Assembly: GCA_034429275.1 (NCBI GenBank)
Contig: DAOUFU010000297.1
Span: 1 to 22,453, forward strand
DNA: 22,453 nucleotides
From: DAOUFU01 sp034429275
GTDB lineage: Bacteria > Chloroflexota > Anaerolineae > Aggregatilineales > Aggregatilineaceae
Direction of reading: 5' to 3'
Each line of letters starts with the position of its first letter. The first letter of the stretch is position 1. Position numbers and translations under genes: made by a program. This document shows, piece by piece, positions 1 to 7,800 of this stretch. Under the pieces are notes generated by a model, which saw only the letters and a list, made by a program, of their open reading frames with translations, did not search any database and had not been told where the DNA came from.

Positions 1-588
1 ATCGCGCCGGGCAGCGACGAGGCCATCGAGAAGATCGCGGAGAAGGTCGAGCAGGCCGCCGTGCCCTATTTCGCGCGCGTGGACGAAGCCGAGATCGAAG
101 CGCGGCTGCGCGCGGAGATCGCCGGGTGGGAAACGCTGCCGGCGAAGGTGCGCACGTTCCTGATCACTGGTGAGCTGCTGTTGGAGCACGACAACCTGCC
201 CGACTACTCCGGCGTGGTGATCAGCTTTGGCAAGGCGGCGGAGACGCTGCTCAATGAGCGGATATTTATCCCCTTCCGCCAGTCACACACGGCCAACGAC
301 TGCGCCAACGAGCACCTGCAAAAGTTCATGCGGGGCAGCAAAACGCTGTCGCTGGGGTCCATCGCCATTGTGCTGGCCAGCAGCGATGAACCGGCGCTGC
401 GCGCCTTCGTGCGGCGGCGCTATCCCCAGGCCGATCACACGATTCTGGCGCGGGATCGCCTGCTGGCGCTGCTCACGCAGGATCAGATCGACCGCTATCG
501 CAACGGTGCGGCTCACGATGCCGAACTCTCCCTTGACGATGCGCGCGCGGCGCGGGCGTGGGCGCTTGAGATTGTGGGGTATGTGTAG
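1..588 (+). CDS. Protein with C-terminal HEPN-like motif, 5' end outside window
   Basis: The reading frame is open from the first base to a TAG at 586-588, giving 195 residues, so the true start lies upstream. A GTG at 61 is possible, but coding continues ahead of it in the same frame and no ribosome binding site stands out. The C-terminal half is mostly helical and contains R-N-G-A-A-H (window residues 167-172). This fits the HEPN signature, an R followed by a polar residue and an H four to six positions on, which forms the active site in many HEPN RNases of toxins and defence proteins. A hydrophobic stretch near residues 110-125 is probably a buried helix or strand. I do not recognise the full-length family. 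It ends about 50 bases before the toxin-antitoxin start and may belong to the same defence island. Coding is well supported; an RNase function is inference from one short motif. Confidence 0.7.
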   Translation: MAPGSDEAIEKIAEKVEQAAVPYFARVDEAEIEARLRAEIAGWETLPAKVRTFLITGELLLEHDNLPDYSGVVISFGKAAETLLNERIFIPFRQSHTANDCANEHLQKFMRGSKTLSLGSIAIVLASSDEPALRAFVRRRYPQADHTILARDRLLALLTQDQIDRYRNGAAHDAELSLDDARAARAWALEIVGYV

Positions 589-608
589 GCGGTCCCGGCA
601 TCCGGCAG

Positions 609-617
609 TGGTATAAT
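609..617 (+). promoter_or_regulatory. Extended -10 promoter of the toxin-antitoxin operon
   Basis: A consensus TATAAT (612-617) is preceded by TG plus one base (609-611), making an extended -10 element. I see no good -35 hexamer at 16-18 bases upstream, which an extended -10 can compensate for. Transcription would start near 624, so the leader is only about a dozen bases and the AAAGGA ribosome binding site (624-629) sits at its very 5' end. This site probably drives vapB, vapC and the overlapping helicase gene. Confidence 0.55.
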
Positions 618-636
618 CGGCACAAAGGATGTGGAG

Positions 637-921
637 ATGTCGGCGATGACGATAAGCACGATTCTGGAACAGGTCAAAGCGCTCAGCCCGCAGGAGCGCA
701 GGGAACTCGCCAAGCTGCTGATTGATATGCTGGATGCCCCGCAGGAGATCGAAGCGGCTGAATCGGAAGAGCACTGGGGAAAGTCGCTCAACCGGATGAT
801 GGATGAGATCGGCTCCATTGAGATGAAGTATCCCGAAATCGAAGACCCGGTGGAGTGGGTGAAACATCTGCGCGCCGAAGAGCGCCGCCGTCGCCTGGGC
901 GACTGGGGCAAAGACAAATGA
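637..921 (+). CDS. VapB-like antitoxin of a type II toxin-antitoxin pair
   Basis: This small acidic protein (94 residues) ends in a TGA that overlaps the start of a PIN-domain toxin gene by an ATGA junction, the classic antitoxin-toxin layout. The ATG at 637 is chosen because AAAGGA lies 7 bases upstream; GTG 631 and ATG 646 are alternatives in the same frame. Residues 5-35 form a helical segment with an L-SPQERRELAKLL pattern often seen at the N-terminus of chromosomal antitoxins. The basic tail (EERRRRLGDWGK) is the likely toxin-wrapping part. No clear AbrB, MetJ or Phd DNA-binding signature is visible, so the antitoxin subfamily stays open. By family precedent it would neutralise the toxin by direct contact and repress the shared promoter at 609-617. 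The role rests mainly on position next to VapC. Confidence 0.7.
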   Translation: MSAMTISTILEQVKALSPQERRELAKLLIDMLDAPQEIEAAESEEHWGKSLNRMMDEIGSIEMKYPEIEDPVEWVKHLRAEERRRRLGDWGKDK

Positions 922-1301
922 GCATCGGGATCGTTGATACGACGGTGATCCTGCATTACTTTCGCAACTATGCGGCAGCGCGCGCCTGGGTGGATTCACA
1001 GCCCGTCCAATTGTCGGTGACTTCGGTCACCTGGCTGGAAGTCATGGAAGGGGCAAGCAGCAAGGCAAACCAGGCGGAATCACGGCGCGTGCTAGACAAA
1101 TTCGAGATGCTGTATCTTACGGCAACCGATCAGGTGTGGGCGATGGAGCAGCTTGAGCGCTTCCAGTTCAGCCATCATATCGGCATGAACGACTGCTTGA
1201 TTGCCTCGGTTGCCTACCGGCTGAGAATCCCCCTGTATACGCACAACATCAAAGATATGGCTCCCCTGCTTGGTGAACTGGCTGTGAAGCCCTATGCCTG
1301 A
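918..1301 (+). CDS. VapC-like PIN-domain ribonuclease toxin
   Basis: This is a 127-residue PIN-domain protein of normal VapC length. The metal-binding acidic residues sit at expected places: D7 in the first strand (GIVDTTVIL), E41 in WLEVMEG, D92 in MNDCLIASVA, and D113 in the YTHNIKDM segment. VapC toxins are magnesium-dependent RNases that cut tRNA or rRNA and stop translation when free of antitoxin. The start is the ATG at 918, within the ATGA overlap with the antitoxin stop; the frame is open further upstream, but that part lies inside the antitoxin gene. The 3' end overlaps the next gene by 8 bases, which couples the toxin to the helicase gene. The RNA target cannot be told from sequence. 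The PIN assignment is strong. Confidence 0.85.
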   Translation: MSIGIVDTTVILHYFRNYAAARAWVDSQPVQLSVTSVTWLEVMEGASSKANQAESRRVLDKFEMLYLTATDQVWAMEQLERFQFSHHIGMNDCLIASVAYRLRIPLYTHNIKDMAPLLGELAVKPYA

Positions 1302-4300
1302 TCCACGTATCCCCTATGTCATCGACAATATCGCGGTGCAGCTCGCCGAGGTTCTAAATGCGCTGCTTCAGCGGCAGGTCGGGCAGGATGTCGATATTGC
1401 CACGGCCTATTTCAGCATTCGGGGCTTTGAACTGCTGCGCCATACGCTGCCCGGCGTGCGCGAATTCCGGCTGCTGCTCGGCGATGATCCGCAGTCCGCT
1501 GAGGATATTGGGCTGCGACCCGATGCGGGAGCCTATCTGCGCCGCGAACTCAATGCCGAGCCGCTGCGCCCGGAGACTCAGCTTCTCGTGGAGGAGATCA
1601 TCCGGTTCCTGCGGCGCGACAACGTCCGGGTGCGGCTGTATTACGGACGCGAGCCGGATGAGCAAGGGGGCCGGCGTTTCCTGCACGCGAAATGCTACCT
1701 GTTTTATGGCAGCCTGGACGGTCGCCAGGCCATGTTTGACCGCTTCACGCCGCTGGTGGGCATTGTCGGCAGCAGCAATTTCACCGGGCCGGGGCTGACC
1801 TCTAACCGCGAACTGAATCTGGTTCACAAAACGCTGCTTGACGCCGAGGACATCGACGACTACGAGGCCCGCGCGGAGGTCTCGCATCACGCGCAGTCGC
1901 GGCTGAACGAGCAGATCACCCCGGAAAACCGGCGGCTGCTCAAGAGTGAGGTCGGCGCGCGGGCAATCATTGACCTCACCCGATGGTACAACGCGCAGTG
2001 GGAACAGTCCGCCGATTTCAAAGATGAACTCATCACCATCCTGGAGAACTCGAAGTTTGGCGGGCGAGAGTACACGCCTTACGAAATCTACATGAAGGCG
2101 CTGTACGAGTATTTCCGCGACGATCTGGACACCGACCTGGACACCCCGTTGGTCCGTTCCGTTGTGGACCTGGCCGAGTTCCAGGAAGATGCGGTCAAAA
2201 AAGCGCGGCGCATCCTGGCGCGCTACGATGGCGTGATCATCGGCGACTCCGTCGGCATGGGCAAGACGTGGATCGGCAAGAAGCTGCTCGAAGATCGCGC
2301 CTATCACCTGCGACAAAAGGCGCTGGTCGTCTGTCCGGCCTCACTCAAGAAAATGTGGGAAGCCGAACTGTCCTCCGCCGCGATTGCGGCCACCGTCATC
2401 ACGCAGGAACACCTGGGGCAGCGTGATTTCGACATCACCCCGTATGTGGATGTGGATGTCATCGTCGTAGACGAGTCGCACAACTTCCGCAATCATCGGG
2501 CGCAGCGCTATCAGAACCTGGAATTCCTGATCAACGCTAATAACCGGCGCGGTCGCGGTGGTGAGCGGAAGAAAGTCATTCTGCTCACGGCCACACCGAT
2601 CAACAACAGCATCTTTGACCTCTACAACCAGATCAACCTGTTCACCGGCGGAGATCGTGCTTATTTCGCGGCGGCGGGCATTGGCGACCTATACCGTTAT
2701 TTCCTGTCGGCGCGGCAGAAGTCGATTGAAGAGGGCAGCATCCAGATCTTCAACCTGCTCGAAGAGGTGGTGATCCGGCGCACGCGGCAGTTCATCAAGC
2801 GCGCCTACCCGGACGCGACCATCCGGGGGAAGCGGATTACCTGGCCGGAACGTCGCCTGCAAACCGTCGAATACGACCTCGAAACGACGTATGAAGGCTT
2901 CTACACCGAGATCATTCGGCACATCGACGGCCTGCGGTTGCCACATTACAACCTTGAAGCGTACAAGAAAAAGAGCGAGCAGCAAGATGAGTTTGAGCTT
3001 GGCCGCCAGATCGCGCTGGTCGGCATCTTCAAAAGCCGCTTCCTGAAGCGGCTGGAGTCGAGCATCGAGGCTTTTGATATTTCGATCCGTCGCGCGCTGG
3101 AATTCGCGAAAACTTTCGCTGAGTACGTCCAGGATGATATTGTGCTGGATGCGGCAACCTTCCGCACGGCGATGTGGCTGCTCGCCGGCGACGATGAAGA
3201 CAGCGATGAAACCGCGCCCGCATCCCGCGCCGAGGACATCGACCAGAGTGAACTGGCGCGTCAACTCATCGACGAACTGCCTCGCCTTGATGCATCCAAG
3301 TATGATCGCCGCAGACTACACCGCGATCTGGCCGCCGACATTGATGCGCTCACCGAAGTGTGGCACGCTATCCAACAGATCAAACGCGGGCGAGATGCCA
3401 AGTTGCAGCGGCTGAAAAACCTGCTGGCGACCGACTTACAGGGGCAAAAGGTCCTGGTTTTCACCTACTACAAAGACACGGCGCGCTATCTCTACCGCGC
3501 GTTGCTGGAGGACAAAGCTTGGCTGCGGGAGATTGGTGAGCCGAATATCCGGCGCATTGACAGCAGTGTCAAAACTGCCGATCGGCTGCGTTTGATTGAA
3601 GCCTTTGCTCCGGAGGCCAGCGGACATCCTCATATCAAAGGCACGTCGCAGGAAATCGATATCCTGATCGCGACCGATGTGATGTCCGAAGGGCAGAACT
3701 TGCAAGACTGCGGGGTCTTGATCAACTATGACTTGCACTGGAATCCAACCCGTATGGTGCAGCGTGCGGGCCGTATTGATCGCCTGGGTTCTCCCTTTTC
3801 GGTCCTGTCGATCTACAACCTGTTCCCCGAAGCCAAACTAGAGGAACTGCTGGGTCTGGTGCAGAGTCTGACCTCAAAAATTGATGTAATCAACCAGACA
3901 GGTTTCCTGGATGCCAGTGTTTTGGGTGAGGTGGTCACGCCTCGTGACTTCAATACGCTCAGACGCATTGCAGATGAGGATAACACGGTCATCGAGGAAC
4001 AAGAAGCTTTCCTGGAACTCGCCAGCAGTGAAGCGCTGTTGGCGCAGTTGCAGCGGTTATTGGCGACTGAAGCGCGTGAGTGGCTCACTGATCTTGATGA
4101 TGGTATCCATTCCGGGATTCAGCAGCCGCGCATGAAGGGCGTGTTCATGTATTTCACTGCCCCACATCCGGAGGGCGAAGGCCGCCAGCACTTCTGGCGG
4201 TATTATGATCTGGCACGCCGTGAAATCACCGATAACCGCTACCAGATCATGCAGTTGATCGCCTGTGGTCCCGAAACACCCCGCTATCTTCCGCCCTATG

Positions 4301-4698
4301 CGGAAGTGAACATATACGATATCCAGGAACGAATTATCGAAGACATCCTGCAATCGGTTACCTATCAGCAAGCAGTCGCGGTCGCTCCGAAAGTTGTATC
4401 TCAAGAGCAGCTCACCATCGCTGAACTGCTCCGAGAGTATGTCGATCATCCTGAGACCAAACGTGATGAAATCCTGGAATTGCGGAAGTTTCTCAAACAG
4501 CCGTTTCCTGGTGCCTATGTGAAACGGCTGAGAAGCGGTCTTCAGGACTTCAAGACGAGTGCCAATATCCTGGATTTGCTGGCGGTGGTACGTGAACTCC
4601 AGCAGTCTTTTGGCACGGTAGAAAACGCCGAAAGGCCGCAAAGACTGATAAGCCGTGATGATCTCCATTTGATCTGTTATGAGTATGTCTGCTCGTGA
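1294..4698 (+). CDS. Phospholipase D-like nuclease / SNF2-family helicase fusion
   Basis: This is a 1134-residue fusion. Residues 1-200 form a PLD-like domain with H131-x-K133 and a G-S-S-N-F-T segment (159-164) followed by a conserved N-R-E, the pattern of helicase-linked PLD nucleases. The SF2/SNF2 motor follows: Walker A G-M-G-K-T (321-325), motif II D-E-S-H (393-396), motif III T-A-T-P (432-435), motif V A-T-D-V-M-S-E-G (793-800) and arginine-finger motif VI Q-R-A-G-R-I-D-R (823-830). The last 300 residues are unassigned. It starts inside the vapC end (ATG 1294), so translation is probably coupled. Similar PLD-helicase proteins occur in DNA-restriction and defence islands, and DISARM likewise combines helicases with a PLD protein (DrmC). 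The likely role is ATP-driven movement on DNA with nuclease activity. It is not a standard Druantia component. Composition drifts from GC-rich to more AT-rich toward the 3' end. Confidence 0.85.
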   Translation: MPDPRIPYVIDNIAVQLAEVLNALLQRQVGQDVDIATAYFSIRGFELLRHTLPGVREFRLLLGDDPQSAEDIGLRPDAGAYLRRELNAEPLRPETQLLVEEIIRFLRRDNVRVRLYYGREPDEQGGRRFLHAKCYLFYGSLDGRQAMFDRFTPLVGIVGSSNFTGPGLTSNRELNLVHKTLLDAEDIDDYEARAEVSHHAQSRLNEQITPENRRLLKSEVGARAIIDLTRWYNAQWEQSADFKDELITILENSKFGGREYTPYEIYMKALYEYFRDDLDTDLDTPLVRSVVDLAEFQEDAVKKARRILARYDGVIIGDSVGMGKTWIGKKLLEDRAYHLRQKALVVCPASLKKMWEAELSSAAIAATVITQEHLGQRDFDITPYVDVDVIVVDESHNFRNHRAQRYQNLEFLINANNRRGRGGERKKVILLTATPINNSIFDLYNQINLFTGGDRAYFAAAGIGDLYRYFLSARQKSIEEGSIQIFNLLEEVVIRRTRQFIKRAYPDATIRGKRITWPERRLQTVEYDLETTYEGFYTEIIRHIDGLRLPHYNLEAYKKKSEQQDEFELGRQIALVGIFKSRFLKRLESSIEAFDISIRRALEFAKTFAEYVQDDIVLDAATFRTAMWLLAGDDEDSDETAPASRAEDIDQSELARQLIDELPRLDASKYDRRRLHRDLAADIDALTEVWHAIQQIKRGRDAKLQRLKNLLATDLQGQKVLVFTYYKDTARYLYRALLEDKAWLREIGEPNIRRIDSSVKTADRLRLIEAFAPEASGHPHIKGTSQEIDILIATDVMSEGQNLQDCGVLINYDLHWNPTRMVQRAGRIDRLGSPFSVLSIYNLFPEAKLEELLGLVQSLTSKIDVINQTGFLDASVLGEVVTPRDFNTLRRIADEDNTVIEEQEAFLELASSEALLAQLQRLLATEAREWLTDLDDGIHSGIQQPRMKGVFMYFTAPHPEGEGRQHFWRYYDLARREITDNRYQIMQLIACGPETPRYLPPYAEVNIYDIQERIIEDILQSVTYQQAVAVAPKVVSQEQLTIAELLREYVDHPETKRDEILELRKFLKQPFPGAYVKRLRSGLQDFKTSANILDLLAVVRELQQSFGTVENAERPQRLISRDDLHLICYEYVCS

Positions 4699-4823
4699 TA
4701 CGCCGACTGACAAGTGCGTCTATCAACAAGTTTTACTTCCCTTTTAAGCTTGTTGGAGCATGATTTCTCTGTTTACTGATCTGTTTTCACAGGCAATGCA
4801 ACCTAGTATAACGGAGTAGCGAT
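4699..4823. other. AT-rich gap between the SNF2 and DruE-like genes
   Basis: This 125-base stretch has no gene. It contains a 7-base inverted repeat (listed separately) and, at 4807-4812, a TATAAC with a TTTTCA 17 bases upstream (4784-4789). That would be a weak promoter whose start point falls at or after the ACGGAG ribosome binding site (4811-4816), so I do not call it. The gap may be where the vapBC-helicase unit and the DruE-nuclease-DruA unit were joined. Confidence 0.5.
4724..4755. repeat. Inverted repeat in the gap ahead of the DruE-like gene
   Basis: CAACAAG (4724-4730) and CTTGTTG (4749-4755) are perfect 7-base arms around an 18-base AT-rich spacer. No T-run follows on the + strand, so it is not a standard terminator. 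It could be an operator or a weak hairpin marking the border between two transcription units. Function unknown. Confidence 0.4.
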
Positions 4824-7800
4824 ATGCAGTTGACTCCTAATGCAGCCTTCGAGCACATCAAAGAATCTGTTGTACAGTACCTTGAGACAGCCTATCGGAT
4901 TTCGAATCCGATTGTATTTGCTGAGCGAGGCGAGATTCTCAGAAGACGTGGAACAATAGCGCAAGAGCCATTTATTGAAGCGACCCCCGCGTTTCCGACA
5001 GCCCACAAACTGGCTGAGTTGGAACGGTTATACCCAGAGTTTCTTCCCGCCGGGCTTTCAGAACTTGTCCAACATGGAGTTCCAGTAGATCGCTTTCCTC
5101 TTTATACACACCAGGAAAACGCCTTGCTGGCTGCCTTTAGTGACAAACCAAGTTTGCTTGTAGCTACCGGAACAGGATCTGGTAAGACCGAGGCGTTCGT
5201 TTTACCCATTCTGGCCGACATTTTGAATGAGGCTCAAACCTGGGCGGAAACCGTCGATGTTCCGCGCCGTGGGTACTACGACGCACAATCCAATGTCTGG
5301 CTGCATTCTCGGCGTCATGAGGCAAGACCTGCTGCCTTGCGTGCTATCATTCTTTACCCGATGAATGCTTTGGTAAACGACCAGTTATCACGCCTCCGTC
5401 GAATACTAGCGCGTGGAGCTTCACCAGATTGGCAAAGACGGAACTTAAGGGGAAACGTCATCCATTTTGGGATGTATACCGGCCTTTCACTGCCTACTGG
5501 CAGTTGGAGTGAAAAGAGTCGTCGCGAGCGATTTGAAAATTACCTAAATAAGCTAGAGGAAGATTGGCAGAAGCTTCGTGAGGATTTACGCGATACAGGT
5601 GGATGGGCTAGGCCGGATAGTCCAGAAATGTTATGCCGGTGGGATATTCAGGCTGCCCCCCCTGACATCATGGTTACTAACTACTCCATGTTGGAATATA
5701 TGTTGGTGAGGCCCATTGAATATGACATTTTCGAAAAGACACGCCAATGGCTCCAGAATTCACCAAATTCTCGGATTACGCTGGTTCTGGACGAAGCACA
5801 TACTTATACAGGAGCAAAAGGCACCGAAGTAGCACATTTGATTCGAAGGCTTAAGGAACGATTGGGCATTGAACCCGGGTCATCAAAGTTCCGTGCAATA
5901 GCAACAACTGCATCCCTACCTAATGTGCCAGGAGTTGAACAAGATCTTTTCGATTTTGCTGCCGATCTGGTTGGCGAACCACAGGAACGCTTTTCACTTA
6001 TCCGACTTCCATCTGGCCAAACCCAATTAGCAACGCGTAAACCCAAAGAGACATCCCTCCACGCTTTTGCCGCCTTTCATAAAGAGTTCGACATTCAAGA
6101 TCCAATGCCTGCGATACAACATCTGGCCGAGAATCTGCAGTTGGGACCTGTGGATCGTACTGAGGATCCTCAAGTTGTCCTACATTCTCTTCTTGAGAAG
6201 AACGAAGATGTGAGTTGGATTCGACAACGTACAGCACGCAACGCGACGTTGTTGGATCAATTAGCCAACGAGTGCTGGTCCAACCTGGGAAGTGTAGAAC
6301 AACGTGAACAGGCTACTGCAGGACTTCTAAGTGCTGGAAGCTATGCACGCCCTGTTCCATCGACCGATGTTCCCCCACTTCTTTCTATGCGTGTACATGC
6401 CTTCTTTCGAGGTGTATCGGGAATTTGGGCATGCATTGATCCTAACTGCTCCGCTTTACCGGAGCATTTACGCCATCCTGAGCGACCCGTAGGGAAGCTA
6501 TACACTGATCCTCGGCCCTGGTGTGATTGCGGAGCTCGGGTTTTGGAGCTTTTTTCTTGCAGACACTGTGGTTTGCTTTTCGTAGGGGGAATTCCGGACG
6601 CTACGCATGAGAGTCTCTGGCCGTGGAATGACGACCTTAGTGGTGAACGCCAAGACATCAAACAATTCCGTATCTTCGGAGTGGAGCCGCCTCATCCAAG
6701 TATACAACCAGATTTTCGATCTACGCGGACTACACTTCCTATCCATCCCAACGACCCATTTGCTCGGCGCGTTTATGAGATTGAAAAAGCTGAACAAAAT
6801 GGGGAGGAAATCAGCCCTTTTCCAATTAAATGTCCGCGATGTCAAAATTATCGCGCACCCGGTCTCAATGGTCGTGAGGTAATCGAACCACTCCGGACGA
6901 AGGGGCCGCAATCATTTTCGCTCATAGTTGAAGATGGGTTTCGTGTTCAACCGCGCGCCACCAAAGGCGAACCACCCAACTATGGTCGGAAAGCGTTGGT
7001 TTTCAGCGACTCTCGGCAGGAAGCGGCAAAGCTTGCTGGAGACATTAGAACGGATCATGCACGCGATCTTTTCCGGCAACTCATCTACCGCGCGCTGCAC
7101 AGTTGTCCTACATGTTCTGGAACGGGCTTTGTTGAAGATTTATCCCCCTTCCGAATCGGACAATCACGCCAAGTTAGTCGAAAACCCTGCCCGGATTGTC
7201 AAGGTGTAGGAACCCTTACGTCCCCGTCGCCAGTTGGATTTACGCAACTCCGTCGAAGAGTGATCGATATGCAGTTCAGCAGGGGAATCAACCCCGCAAC
7301 CCCACTTGAAGATTTCTTTGCACAGGTTGCCCGTGGGTCACAAACTGTTTATCAGGATGCTGAACAAGCCTTCAATTTGGCCTTGCGTCGAGAACTGGCC
7401 GAGGATGAGTTTGCTCTTGAACCCCTTGGTCTTGCCAGTTGGAAAGTGCAATTACCGGAGAGTTTTGGGGCCTTTGAAGGCCTAGATGAAGACGAAACAA
7501 AAGTGTTCATTCGCGCGATTGCTCGTATTCTGGCGACCGAGAACATACTACTCCCCCCAAAACCTGACGATCCATGGGCATGGCCTCGAAATTCGCTCAA
7601 AAATCACGAACGTCAGGTCATTATTCCAGGTACACGGCGACAAGAAGGTGCTATCCCCTACAACCTTCAACCCAACCGAAAGCTTGGCCGATATGTAATT
7701 GCAGTCTCTCAGGCGCTTGTTGCTGCTGGTAGACTATCATCTAATGGTGCGGCAAAAAAGTGGCTTCAAGATCTTCATTGGCCCTTGTGGAACACGCTCA

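Noticed and set aside
1354..2316. 320-codon frame on the - strand opposite the PLD-SNF2 gene
   Set aside because: The + strand carries all PLD and helicase motifs; the - strand frame shows none and no ribosome binding site.
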